From the NCBI RefSeq assembly GCF_902167145.1, contig NC_050100.1, positions 188,411,439 to 188,475,438 on the forward strand: 64,000 nt of DNA, in the 5' to 3' direction. Source of the stretch: Zea mays. Taxonomy: Eukaryota > Streptophyta > Magnoliopsida > Poales > Poaceae. The notes under the pieces were generated by a model, which saw only the letters and a list, made by a program, of their open reading frames with translations, was not told the DNA's origin and searched no databases. Position 1 is the first letter of the stretch. Each line of letters begins with the position of its first letter. A program made the translations under genes and the position numbers. This document shows, one piece after another, positions 9,970-20,708 of this stretch.

Positions 9970-12073
9970 GTTTATGCATCCGGGGGCTCAAGTTGGATAC
10001 TCGACAGCGGGTGCACAAACCACATGACAGGGGAGAAAAAGATGTTCTCCTCATATGAGAAAAACCAAGATCCCCAACGAGCTATCACATTCGGGGATGG
10101 AAATCAAGGTTTGGTCAAAGGTCTGGGTAAAATTGCTATATCTCCTGACCATTCCATTTCAAATGTTTTTCTTGTTGATTCTTTAGATTACAACTTGCTT
10201 TCTGTTTCTCAATTATGTCAAATGGGCTACAACTGTCTATTCACTGATGTAGGTGTCACTGTCTTTAGAAGAAGTGATGATTCAATAGCATTTAAGGGAG
10301 TGTTAGAGGGTCAGCTATACTTAGTAGATTTTGATAGAGCTGAACTCGACACTTGCTTAATTGCTAAGACTAACATGGGTTGGCTATGGCACCGCCGACT
10401 AGCCCATGTTGGGATGAAGAATCTTCATAAGCTTCTAAAGGGAGAACACATTTTAGGTTTAACAAATGTTCATTTTGAGAAAGACAGGATTTGTAGCGCA
10501 TGTCAGGCAGGGAAGCAAGTTGGAGCTCATCATCCACACAAGAACATCATGACGACCGACAGACCACTGGAGCTCCTGCACATGGATCTATTCGGCCCGA
10601 TTGCTTACATAAGCATCGGCGGGAGTAAGTACTGTCTAGTTATTGTGGATGATTATTCTCGCTTCACTTGGGTATTCTTTTTACAGGAAAAATCACAAAC
10701 CCAAGAGACCTTAAAGGGATTCTTAAGACGGGCTCAAAATGAGTTTGGCTTAAGGATCAAGAAAATAAAAAGCGACAACGGGACGGAGTTCAAGAACTCT
10801 CAAATTGAAGGTTTCCTTGAGGAGGAGGGCATCAAGCATGAGTTTTCTTCTCCATACACCCCTCAACAAAATGGTGTAGTGGAGAGGAAGAATCGAACTC
10901 TATTGGATATGGCAAGAACCATGCTTGATGAGTACAAGACATCGGATCGTTTTTGGGCCGAGGCGGTTAACACCGCTTGCTACGCCATCAACCGGTTGTA
11001 TCTACACCGAATCCTCAAGAAGACATCATATGAACTCCTAACCGGTAAAAAGCCCAACATTTCATATTTTAGAGTTTTTGGTAGCAAATGCTTTATTCTT
11101 GTTAAAAGAGGTAGAAAATCTAAATTTGCTCCTAAAACCGTAGAAGGCTTTTTACTTGGTTATGACTCAAACACAAGGGCATATAGGGTCTTTAACAAGT
11201 CCACTGGACTAGTTGAAGTCTCATGTGACGTTGTGTTTGATGAAACTAACGGCTCTCAAGTAGAGCAAGTTGATCTTGATGAGATAGGTGATGAAGAGGC
11301 TCCGTGCATAGCGCTAAGGAACATGTCCATTGGGGATGTGTGTCCTAAGGAATCCGAAGAGCCTCCAAATGCACAAGATCAACCCTCCTCCTCCTTGCAA
11401 GCATCTCCACCGAATGAAGCTCAAATTGATGAAGTTGAAGATCAAGCAAATGAGCCACCTCAAGATGATGGCAATGATCAAGGGGGAGATGCAAATGAGG
11501 AAGACAAGGAGGATGAAGAGCGAAGACCGCCACACCCAAGAATCCACCAAGCAATCCAACGAGATCACCCCGTCGACACCATCCTCGGCGACATTCATAA
11601 GGGGGTAACTACTAGATCTCGTGTTGCACATTTTTGTGAACATTACTTGTTTGTTTCCTCTATTGAGCCACACAGGATAGAGGAAGCACTCCAAGATCCG
11701 GATTGGGTGGTGGCGATGCAAGAGGAGCTCAACAACTTCACTAGAAATGAGGTATGGCATTTAGTTCCACGTCCTAACCAAAATGTTGTAGGAACCAAAT
11801 GGGTCTTCCGCAACAAGCAAGATGAGCATGGTGTGGTGACAAGGAACAAAGCACGACTTGTGGCCAAGGGATACTCCCAAGTCGAAGGTTTGGACTTCGG
11901 TGAAACCTATGCACCCGTAGCTAGGCTTGAGTCAATTCGTATATTATTGGCCTATGCTACTTACCATGGCTTCAAGCTGTATCAAATGGACGTGAAGAGT
12001 GCTTTCCTCAATGGACCAATCAAGGAAGAGGTCTATGTTGAGCAACCTCCCGGCTTTGAAGACAGTGAGTATC
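9970..12073 (+). CDS. pol: S2 Pol, 5' part: protease, integrase, first half of reverse transcriptase
   Basis: The frame opens after TAG at 9967-9969 with [23 protein letters not shown] at 10003-10014 is the aspartic protease active site. A GAG-pre-integrase/HHCC segment follows at about 10380-10530 (HRRLAHVG...CSACQAGK). The integrase core is at about 10570-11030, with the D in HMDLFGP, the D in SDNGTEF and the E in [10 protein letters not shown] linker rich in Pro/Asp/Glu leads to the RT N-terminal half ([33 protein letters not shown]). The ORF is cut by Z1 within the TSD GTATC at 12069-12073 and resumes in frame at 19582. Its start is separated from gag by a stop and a frame change, so expression probably needs recoding or a spliced or separate message; the mechanism is not visible. 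Confidence 0.9.
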
Positions 12074-12732
12074 TGTTGGGGGCCTTCGGCTTCCGAAGGT
12101 CCTCAAAAACATGATTTAACAGTGTTTCTAGAGTGTAATGTGTGAACAGGTACCTTCGGACTTATATCAAAGAGGGAGAACCTCAAAAGATACGAAGGTT
12201 GGCACAGTGCCGAAGCTGTGAAGCAGGAAAGCTTCGGCATGTTCGCAGAAAAGGGAACCGACTTAAAGATGAAAAGGCCATTTAGACCTCGATAGATTGC
12301 TATGGAATTATCATCAAATGTAAAGGGCATGTATGTAATTTTGTATGGGTTGTATCCCGTGCCTATAAATAGGTGAACAGTACCCCCGTACTGTTCACGC
12401 TGACTTGGCATTCGCTTTTTGCGTCACACTTGTATTTTCATCTCCTTCCAAGCCGAAGGTACACTTATAATACAATATTGTTTCTATTTCTCTATGATAA
12501 TATAACAAAGTTAAATGAATAATATCATATGAATATTCATGTTATCTTTTATGTTTCATATGCTTCGTCTTTTGTATACTGTGATGATGAAGGTTCGTCC
12601 TTCATGACCTTCGTCCGGAGATCATTATATCCCAAGGGAAATAATGCTTCAAAGGACGAAGGACTTTATCGTTTAACATTTTCTGTGTTGCCTTGTTCTT
12701 AACTCATAGCATTTGAGAACAAGTCCCCAACA
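12074..12732 (+). repeat. Z1 5' LTR
   Basis: 659 bp, rich in CTTCGG/CCGAAG short motifs, with a TATAAATA box at 12364-12371. Identical by eye to the 3' LTR. The minus-strand 102-codon ORF inside is not supported as a gene. Confidence 0.9.
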
Positions 12733-12806
12733 TTGGCGCCCACCTCCGGTGAACTCACTTCCATTTCTTGAGCTTTTCGACACCTTCGGCAAGCATCAGC
12801 TTCGTC

Positions 12807-14324
12807 ATGCCGCCGAAGAAGGCTTCAGCACCAGGGGCTGGCACGCTGCAGCCGCTGGACCCCAATCAAGACGTCCTTTCTCTTAGAGAAGCACGAAGCC
12901 AGAAGAGGAAGGCTACCAGTCCAACACCTCCGGAGGATGATCTAGATCAGGAGATTCAAAATCTGGAAATCCTTCAGCAGCAGGTTCAACGCAGGAGGGA
13001 GAAGATGGCCAGGCTAGCTGAACTACAGAGGCAGATAGATGAAGCCTCTGAAGAAGTTCGTCATCTTGTTCAGGATGAGCAACACCGAAGGCCTCAGCAT
13101 CAAGACCTTCATCAGGAGGGCTTTCACAACGAAGATGACTGGTATGACAATTTCCATCATGGGAATTTTGTTTTTGATGATGCTTCTCCCCTGTCCGCTG
13201 AGTTGCAGGCTACACCTTGGCCTCCGTCCTACAAGCCGCCTCAGCTCCCCGTATTTGATGGCCATTCTGATCCGAAGCAGTTTTTGATGAGCTACGAAGC
13301 AACAGTGTCTTCGTACGGTGGCAATGCTTCAGTCATGGCCAAATCTTTCGTTATGGCTGTCAGAAGTGTTGCTCAAACCTGGTATTCCTCCCTTCGACCA
13401 GGAACGATCACTTCATGGCAGAAGCTGAAGGACTTGTTGTTAACCAGCTTTCAAGGATTTCAGACGAAGCCGGTCACTGCTCAGGCTCTGTTCCAGTGCA
13501 CTCAGGACCACGAAGAATACCTTCAGGCATATGTCCGAAGGTTCTTGCGTTTGAGGGCACAGGCACCAACGGTGCCCAATGAAATTGTCATTGAGGCCAT
13601 GATCAAGGGGCTTCGGCCAGGTCCGTCAGCTCAGTACTTCGCCAGGAAGCCTCCTCAAACTTTGGAGAAGCTTCTCCAGAAAATGGATGAATACATTCGG
13701 GCCGACAATGACTTTCGCCAAAGAAGGGAGGAGGCTTTCAGGTTTTCTGAAATGACCAGGGGCTTCGGAGGGAGGTTTTACCCGAGGCATGTGAGATCAA
13801 TTCACAATTCTACACAAAATGATGACAGAGGAAGCCAACAGCAAAGGCCACAATGCTCCTCACAGGCCTCTGGACAACAGCAAAGCTCTCTTCGGCCACC
13901 AGCTCCAAGAGGCAGAGGCGCCAGGGGCTTCGGAGGAAGATTTGGCGATCAACCGAGAAGAATCTTTTGCTTATTCTGCGGTGAGAACAAAGGCCATACT
14001 ACCAGGATGTGCCATGTTACTATACAAAAGCAAAAGGAAATAGCTGAAGCAGCAGCACAACAAGCCCAGCCGAAGCAGGTCATGCATACAGCTTCGTATC
14101 ATTCGCCCTACATCCCAGAATATGTGGGCAACCATCCTGCAGTCTCTGCTGCTTCGGCAAGTCAGCCTTCAGCTTCCTGGCAACAGCCTCCGCCTCCACC
14201 TCCGTTGCAACAAGGCCAGCAGCCAGAAGGGAGCCAATATGCTCCACATCAAAGGGACTTCAGAGAACAGTCCGAAGCTTGCACGGTCAACAGCACCGTG
14301 CCAGAGTCAAAGCACATCTATTGA
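12807..14324 (+). CDS. gag: Z1 Gag (Ty3-gypsy type)
   Basis: 505 codons from the ATG at 12807 (MPPKKASAPG). The frame is open upstream, but this ATG matches the start kept in Z3 (MSPKKASA). A coiled-coil segment lies at about residues 35-100 (EIQNLEILQQQVQRRREKMARL). A retrotransposon gag domain covers about 145-305 (LPVFDGHSDPKQFL, VAQTWYSSLRPG, YVRRFLRLRAQAP). An Arg/Gly-rich segment precedes a zinc-knuckle-like CX2CX5HX4C (CLFCGENKGHTTRMC) near residue 387. The C terminus is Gln/Pro-rich. It would form the particle shell. No protease or pol follows, so the element depends on another Tat-lineage element for reverse transcription. Confidence 0.88.
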   Translation: MPPKKASAPGAGTLQPLDPNQDVLSLREARSQKRKATSPTPPEDDLDQEIQNLEILQQQVQRRREKMARLAELQRQIDEASEEVRHLVQDEQHRRPQHQDLHQEGFHNEDDWYDNFHHGNFVFDDASPLSAELQATPWPPSYKPPQLPVFDGHSDPKQFLMSYEATVSSYGGNASVMAKSFVMAVRSVAQTWYSSLRPGTITSWQKLKDLLLTSFQGFQTKPVTAQALFQCTQDHEEYLQAYVRRFLRLRAQAPTVPNEIVIEAMIKGLRPGPSAQYFARKPPQTLEKLLQKMDEYIRADNDFRQRREEAFRFSEMTRGFGGRFYPRHVRSIHNSTQNDDRGSQQQRPQCSSQASGQQQSSLRPPAPRGRGARGFGGRFGDQPRRIFCLFCGENKGHTTRMCHVTIQKQKEIAEAAAQQAQPKQVMHTASYHSPYIPEYVGNHPAVSAASASQPSASWQQPPPPPPLQQGQQPEGSQYAPHQRDFREQSEACTVNSTVPESKHIY

Positions 14325-14640
14325 CAAATATCCTACCTTAATAGCAATCTTTTTCATTCAGTTTTATTCTCTGTAATAAAGGACATTGTTTAGGTTTCAT
14401 GTAATTAGTTTCGTTGATTTCTACAAGAAAAATATGTTTTCTTCACAGGTTTGTGACAATAAAAAGGACCTTCGGACTATCGAAAATCCTTCGAAGCAAC
14501 AAAAAGTCGTTCTAAGGAACGCAGAGTAAGTCTGACGAAGTCACAAAAAGTCGTTCCGAAGGGAGCGCAGTGTAAGTTTTCTGCTCCAAAGTCGTTCCAA
14601 AAGGAATGCAGAGCATACAGCGAAAAGTCAACGCTGATAC
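14325..14640 (+). other. Z1 non-coding region downstream of gag
   Basis: AT-rich at first, then degenerate units of a 'gtcgttcc-aaggga-gcagagtaag' motif that grade into the regular 60-bp array. No ORF is supported. Confidence 0.6.
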
Positions 14641-14880
14641 CGCCTAAGTAAAAGGCGAAGAAGCTCCAAAGACGTTCCTAAGGGAATGCAGAGCTTATAC
14701 CGCCTAAGTAAAAGGCGAAGAAGCTCCAAAGACGCTCCTAAGGGAATGCAGAGCTTATACCGCCTAAGTAAAAGGCGAAGAAGCTCCAAAGACGTTCCTA
14801 AGGGAATGCAGAGCTTATACCGCCTAAGTAAAAGGCGAAGAAGCTCCAAAGACGTTCCTAAGGGAATGCAGAGCTTACAG
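14641..14880 (+). repeat. 60-bp tandem repeat array in Z1 (four units)
   Basis: Four successive 60-bp units, nearly identical (one T/C difference and a divergent last few bases). Each contains AGGCGAAGAAGCTCC and TTCCTAAGGGAATGCAGAG. Because 60 is a multiple of three, frames stay open on both strands, which explains the spurious 90-106 codon ORFs. Related degenerate arrays occupy the same place in Z2 and Z3. Confidence 0.92.
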
Positions 14881-15014
14881 CGAAGAATCAGTGCTGATAC
14901 AAAAATATTGTGTGGGGATATGTGTGTATCTTTCGGAACAAATGTCATCTACGTAACATAACATCATCACATCATTTTGCATAGCATAAGCATCATACAT
15001 CATGTTGCATATGG

Positions 15015-15138
15015 CACAAGAAGGGGACACAATATTGAACTTCGGAAGTATGATTTGAAAGAGTGAAAATCGTGGTCACAAGAAGGGGAAACAATATTGA
15101 TCTTCGGAAGTATGATTTGAAAGAGTGAAAATCGTGGT
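15015..15138 (+). repeat. 62-bp tandem duplication in Z1
   Basis: Two adjacent copies of about 62 bp, each containing AGAAGGGG, TTCGGAAGTATGATTTG and GTGAAAATCGTGGTC, with two base differences. Non-coding. Confidence 0.8.
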
Positions 15139-15386
15139 CACAAGGAGACACAATCTTCATCTTCGAAGTATAGCTTCGGAGAATTTTTTCACGAAGCTTG
15201 GATATTCTTCACGAAGCATGAAAAGAAGGGAAGGTGTTTTTTCGTCAAAGACTCAAAAAAGGTACGTATGTAAGGTTTCATGCATCGTAAAGAATTGAAC
15301 CATAAAGAAAAATAAAACAAATATATTACATACAGGATTACAGGATATTACACATGTTACATTTCAAATGTTTTTACAAATAGCAT

Positions 15387-18300
15387 CTAGTCTTCCCTAA
15401 GTACCACTTCTGCAGCTTCGTTCAACAGTCGATCGACAACTTCATCCATAATATCTTTGGCCATCTTTTTAATTTCGTCGTCCCCCTTCGGCTGTGGGCC
15501 CGAAGGCGCTTTAGTTGGATCTGAAGAACAGGACACGGCTATGCTGCTATTACAAGCGGAAAATGAGGCTTAAAACTAAAAATTACAACACAATACAAAC
15601 TATCAGTTAATACCTAGTTGACCTTCGGGCTCTGTGCTCTTTTCAGCAGCCTTAGCCACCTCTCTAGCATCATGGATGCCCTTTTCACTTCTCTGAATAA
15701 TTTCTCTTGCCATTTCTCGGCCACCGTTATCCCAGATATCAGTAAAAAACTTTCCACCAATTATGCTAGCTTCGGCCGAAGGATCTTTTGTATCTTCAAG
15801 GGACAAAGCAGCTTCGGACTGTGCTAAAATTTTTACATGCTCACAGCCCTTCTTCTCTAAAATGGTGGCAATCCCTCTGGCGCCAGAGAAGGCACATATA
15901 TCTCCTCGGCTATTTAAAATTTCTTCGAAGGCTTCAGCTTCGTGGTCAATCCATTCAATGACACTTTCGGGATTGCCCCTCGAAAAATTTTCTTCACTTG
16001 AGAATGCGCCGACCTTGGCGAAGCTAGTTTTTAATTTTTTAACACAATCTACAGATTTATTGTAGCATTTCTTTTTGGACGAACGAAGCTCTTCAACAGT
16101 CACTTCTAGATGATCTGCCCATTGATCGCTGAGTTCACGCTTTGTTTCTTCAAGTATACGTTCTTCTTTGGCTCTGGCCAGTTGTTTCCGAAGGTCTTCA
16201 ATTTCGCGTTTCTGAGCTTCAGCTTGACTTTTGAAAGCAGCTTCGTCCTCCTTTATTTTATCTATCAATGAGTATAATATTTTGTCTTTTTCGAGACCTT
16301 CGTTCCTCAGTTCAATTACTTCGGAACGAAGGTTGCTCAGGGCTATAGTACATCCTTCGTCCTCAGCATCTTTCTGTGCTCTGAGGGCATTGCTGAGTAT
16401 CAGGCCCTGCAGACAGGAATATGTCTGTGTCAATAGTTTTAAACAAACGAAAAATTTTGAATTCAACAAAAATATAAGAATTCCATTTGTCGCACCTTTA
16501 AACTGTTGTAAGCTAGGCTGTCAGCCAGATCGTTCTTTGACAGCACCGAAAGTCCGTCTTCTAAAGTTGGAAATCCGAAGCTTCTGCTCATCTCCCGACA
16601 GACAGAAATTTCCTTGCTGTCGGGGAGGCAATACAAGAAATCTTCTTCTCCACTGCCATTAAATATCAACGCCCCCTTTGGATATTTCAACTTTTGGGCA
16701 TAGTGTTGGGCCTCTTGTTCTTCTTTTTCTGATAATTTTTTCCCCGAAGCATGACGAAAAATATAATCACGAATTTTGGATGCTTCGGGGGTAACAACAC
16801 CAGTTCCTTCAGCAAAAGTTGGCTTTATTATTTTTTCTGCCTCACTTTCCAAGGTTTTTGCCTTTGAGGGCTCTGAGGGCCCAGCTTCGGCTTCAGTATC
16901 TTGCTCTGGAGCTTTAGAACCCGAAGCTTCGACTGTTGTTTCAGGAGTGACGGCAGCCTTCTTCGGAGGGGTGCTTGAAGATTTGATCGTTTCCAGCACA
17001 TCTAGCACATTAGCCATTCTCCTTCTTTTCGGAGTCATTGCTGGCACTTTTTGATTTCTTACTGTTTCAATGTTTGCCACAGGACTCAAAACTTCTGATG
17101 TTTTGGAGTCCTCGGTTGCTTCCTTTACCTCTTCCATTTTTTCTGAGAATGGCGCTTCGGCCTTCTCTTTCGTTTCTGGTAACAAAATTTTTGATTGCTC
17201 CAATTTTGCCTTCGTTGGTATTTCGGCTGTTTCTGTGACTTCTGGCAGCAAAGTTGGCTCGGCTGGTTTTTCAGCTTCGGTGGCCGAAGAAGTCTCTCCG
17301 GTAAACTCAGGCACCGAAGCTGGTTCAATATAACGCGGTCGATGCGTAAGAACCTTTATCTTCTTCCTTTTCGGTTCTGGCTCGCTAGGAGCAGCTGCAG
17401 TTTCTTCTTTTGCAGAGGTTGTATTTTTTCTCTTCTGCCTTCGAATGGGGTAGCAATAGTCAGGGTAGACAAACCCGATGGCATCAAATACCCGATTCAG
17501 CCTTTTCTTTTTTCGGCCTCCGAAGGCTGCTGACATTGCAGTATCTTCGGCCTTCGAGTATGTCCCAAGCAGCTCATCACTTAAATTGTCAATGCTTTTC
17601 AACCACTCATCATCTGGCTCAATAAATTTATCTCCAAATTTAAAAGTGTACTTAAATCTGACAAGTCCACCTTCGTCGGCCTCTTTAATGGTTTCTTGTG
17701 GCATTTCCCATTTCTCCGCAAGCGGCCACACCCTGAAGGCAATATGCTCTTGTACTAAGTCCCTTGTTCCTATAAAAGAGCAGACAACGCCGAAGGCTCT
17801 TTGGCACTCTTCGGCGGCTTCGTTCATTTCAACCTTCGGCCTCCGAAGGCCGAAGCTTTGCCAAATAGGACGCATAATTATACCTTTGATGTCTTCTCGT
17901 GCTGATAAGTCATTCTTCACATAAAACCATTCTGTCATCCAATCCCCGGGCCATCTCTTCCGAAAGGTTGGTACGGGACAGCTTGCCCCGGACCGAGAGA
18001 CGAAGCTGTAGCAGCCAAAGTTGTTATGGTACTGTTCTTTGCCCCAAGGCTTTGTTTCATATAATAATTCATGAACATTACAGAAGCTTCTTGCGTCAGG
18101 CTTCAGACCTTGGCTTCTCGCGGCCCACACGAAGATATTTAGCCTTATAATTGCCTCGGGAGTAAGTTGATGAAGATAGACTTCGAAGATTTTCAACACC
18201 TCCACGACGAAGCTGCTCAAGGGGAATCGCAATCCAGCTTTCAAAAAACTTCGATACACCACAACTTCATTTTCTTCAGGGTGTGGACAAGTTTTTTCCC

Positions 18301-18610
18301 CCTCGTCCGCCCTCACAATGGACAGATCCCGGAAATACCTTCCTCTCATATTAACAAGATGATTCTCTTTGATAGTTGATTTACCATAAACTGAATGGCT
18401 TGGTCGCCAGGGGCGATCTTCAGAGTCTTCGCCACCGCTGTCCACATCATAACTTTCACTATCACCAGTATCTTCAGACAGCCCTTCCAGAATTTCCCTG
18501 GTGATCTTTTCTGTGTTGGTCTTCGACATTGCTATAAGAAACCCTAAGTTCTTCTCTTCATCAAGACTCAGCTTCATCTCAGCAGCAGCCTTCTTAGCAG
18601 CTTCAGACAT
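15387..18610 (-). CDS. Z1 antisense three-exon gene (aORF), intact, function unknown
   Basis: Exon 1 is 18610-16496, exon 2 is 16406-15614 and exon 3 is 15520-15387. All introns are GT-AG, and the frame joins to about 1,013 codons with no stop. The ATG at 18610 (MSEAAKK) is used rather than an upstream GTG. The N-terminal part has KTNTEKIT and EDRPWRPSH motifs. Residues about 100-190 (YRSFLKAGLRFPLSSFVVEVLK...LHELLYE type) resemble what I recall as the 'putative gypsy-type transposon' domain. Basic clusters PKRKKIKV and TPKRRRM could be nuclear localisation signals. Exon 2 encodes a strong coiled coil with many charged heptads. Tat-lineage elements are known to carry antisense extra ORFs of unknown role. 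The same gene structure, with stops, is present in Z2 and Z3. Function is not known. Confidence 0.82.
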
Positions 18611-18753
18611 CTTCGGAAACACTAAAAAACTGTTTTTAAAAGCCGAAGCTTCAAAGCTAAAAACTTAGCAGATCACAGTGCACAAGAGCTAAAAAATGAG
18701 TGAGCAGGAGTGGTTGGCCAGAAAGCGTGCAAAATAAGTTTGCGGTATGGCCG

Positions 18754-18761
18754 TATTTATA
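18754..18761 (-). promoter_or_regulatory. TATA box for the Z1 antisense gene
   Basis: TATAAATA on the minus strand, about 144 nt upstream of the antisense ATG. It lies inside the element between the gene and the 3' LTR. Equivalent boxes are at matching distances in Z2 (36530) and Z3 (54292), so the gene probably has its own promoter. Confidence 0.65.
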
Positions 18762-18917
18762 CGCTTGATGTGTTGAAAGTTGAAAGACCCCACTTGTCAT
18801 TGAATGTTGCTATTCTAGCAAAGGGAAGGTGTTTTTTCGGACCTTCGGCATAAAGCCTTCGTTCATATCGCAATCTGAATTTATTGTTTCAAACAAATTA
18901 ATATTGCGAGGGGCTAC

Positions 18918-19576
18918 TGTTGGGGGCCTTCGGCTTCCGAAGGTCCTCAAAAACATGATTTAACAGTGTTTCTAGAGTGTAATGTGTGAACAGGTACCTT
19001 CGGACTTATATCAAAGAGGGAGAACCTCAAAAGATACGAAGGTTGGCACAGTGCCGAAGCTGTGAAGCAGGAAAGCTTCGGCATGTTCGCAGAAAAGGGA
19101 ACCGACTTAAAGATGAAAAGGCCATTTAGACCTCGATAGATTGCTATGGAATTATCATCAAATGTAAAGGGCATGTATGTAATTTTGTATGGGTTGTATC
19201 CCGTGCCTATAAATAGGTGAACAGTACCCCCGTACTGTTCACGCTGACTTGGCATTCGCTTTTTGCGTCACACTTGTATTTTCATCTCCTTCCAAGCCGA
19301 AGGTACACTTATAATACAATATTGTTTCTATTTCTCTATGATAATATAACAAAGTTAAATGAATAATATCATATGAATATTCATGTTATCTTTTATGTTT
19401 CATATGCTTCGTCTTTTGTATACTGTGATGATGAAGGTTCGTCCTTCATGACCTTCGTCCGGAGATCATTATATCCCAAGGGAAATAATGCTTCAAAGGA
19501 CGAAGGACTTTATCGTTTAACATTTTCTGTGTTGCCTTGTTCTTAACTCATAGCATTTGAGAACAAGTCCCCAACA
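18918..19576 (+). repeat. Z1 3' LTR
   Basis: 659 bp, identical by eye to 12074-12732, with a TATA box at 19208-19215. Preceded by the polypurine tract ending at 18917. Confidence 0.9.
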
Positions 19577-20708
19577 GTATCCTAACCATGTCTATAAGCT
19601 CTCTAAGGCGCTTTATGGGCTCAAGCAAGCCCCAAGAGCGTGGTATGAATGCCTTAGAGATTTCCTTATTGCAAATGGCTTCAAAGTCGGAAAAGCCGAT
19701 CCTACTCTATTCACTAAAACTCTTGACAATGATTTGTTTGTATGCCAAATTTATGTTGATGATATCATATTTGGGTCTACTAACGAATCTACTTGTGAGG
19801 AATTTAGTAGGATCATGACACAAAAATTCGAGATGTCTATGATGGGGGAGTTGAAGTATTTCTTAGGATTCCAAGTTAAACAACTCCAAGAGGGCACCTT
19901 CATCAGCCAAACAAAGTATACTCAAGACATTCTAACCAAGTTTGGGATGAAGGATGCCAAACCCATCAAGACACCCATGGGAACTAATGGACATCTCAAC
20001 CTCGACACGGGAGGTAAGTCCGTGGATCAAAAGGTATACCGGTCAATGATAGGCTCATTACTCTATTTATGTGCATCTCGACCGGACATTATGCTTTCTG
20101 TTTGCATGTGTGCAAGATTCCAATCCGACCCTAAGGAATCTCACCTTACGGCCGTAAAACGAATCTTGAGATATTTGGCTTATACTCCTAAGTTTGGGCT
20201 TTGGTACCCTCGGGGATCCACATTTGATTTGATTGGTTATTCAGATACCGATTGGGCGGGGTGTAAAATTAATAGAAAGAGCACATCGGGGACTTGCCAG
20301 TTCTTGGGAAGATCCTTGGTGTCATGGGCTTCAAAGAAGCAAAATTCGGTCGCTCTTTCTACCGCCGAAGCCGAGTACATTGCCGCAGGTCACTGTTGCG
20401 CGCAATTACTTTGGATGAGGCAAACCCTGCGGGACTACGGTTACAAATTAACCAAAGTCCCTTTGCTATGTGATAATGAGAGTGCAATCAAAATGGCCGA
20501 CAATCCCGTCGAGCATAGCCGCACTAAGCACATAGCCATTCGGTATCATTTTCTTAGGGATCACCAACAAAAGGGGGATATCGAAATTTCTTACATCAAC
20601 ACTAAAGATCAATTAGCCGATATCTTTACCAAGCCACTTCATGAACAAACTTTTACCAAACTTAGGCATGAGCTCAATATTCTTGATTCACGCAATTTCT
20701 TTTGCTAG
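19577..20708 (+). CDS. pol: S2 Pol, 3' part: reverse transcriptase palm and RNase H
   Basis: This continues the frame broken at 12073; one copy of the TSD GTATC is duplicated and the reading resumes in frame at 19582. RT motifs are HVYKLSKALYGLKQAPRAWY and the catalytic QIYVDDIIFGS near 19745. The RNase H domain has GYSDTDWAG near 20237, ALSTAEAEYIAA near 20350 and CDNESAIKMA near 20470. The stop TAG is at 20706-20708. Disregarding Z1, pol is about 1,076 codons with no other disruption, so S2 was coding-competent when Z1 landed. Confidence 0.92.

Larger units (their letters stand above)
12074..19576 (+). mobile_element. Z1: Zeon/Cinful-like Tat-lineage gypsy element, non-autonomous, very young
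   Basis: TSD GTATC lies at 12069-12073 and 19577-19581. LTRs are 12074-12732 and 18918-19576, both 659 bp and without a difference that I can find. The LTR starts TGTTGGGGGCC and ends CCCCAACA. The PBS begins TTGGCGCCCACC at 12733 and a polypurine tract GCGAGGGGCTAC precedes 18918. It carries gag on the plus strand and a three-exon gene on the minus strand, but no pol, as recalled for zeon-1. It inserted into the RT domain of S2. LTR identity implies a very recent transposition, so an active helper element must have existed. Confidence 0.9.

Noticed and set aside
12103..12411. 102-codon minus-strand ORF in the Z1 LTR, repeated at 18947-19255
   Set aside because: Identical because the LTRs are identical; it overlaps the promoter and has no recognisable domain.
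14628..14961. 91- and 106-codon ORFs over the Z1 tandem array
   Set aside because: Frames stay open only because the repeat unit is 60 bp.
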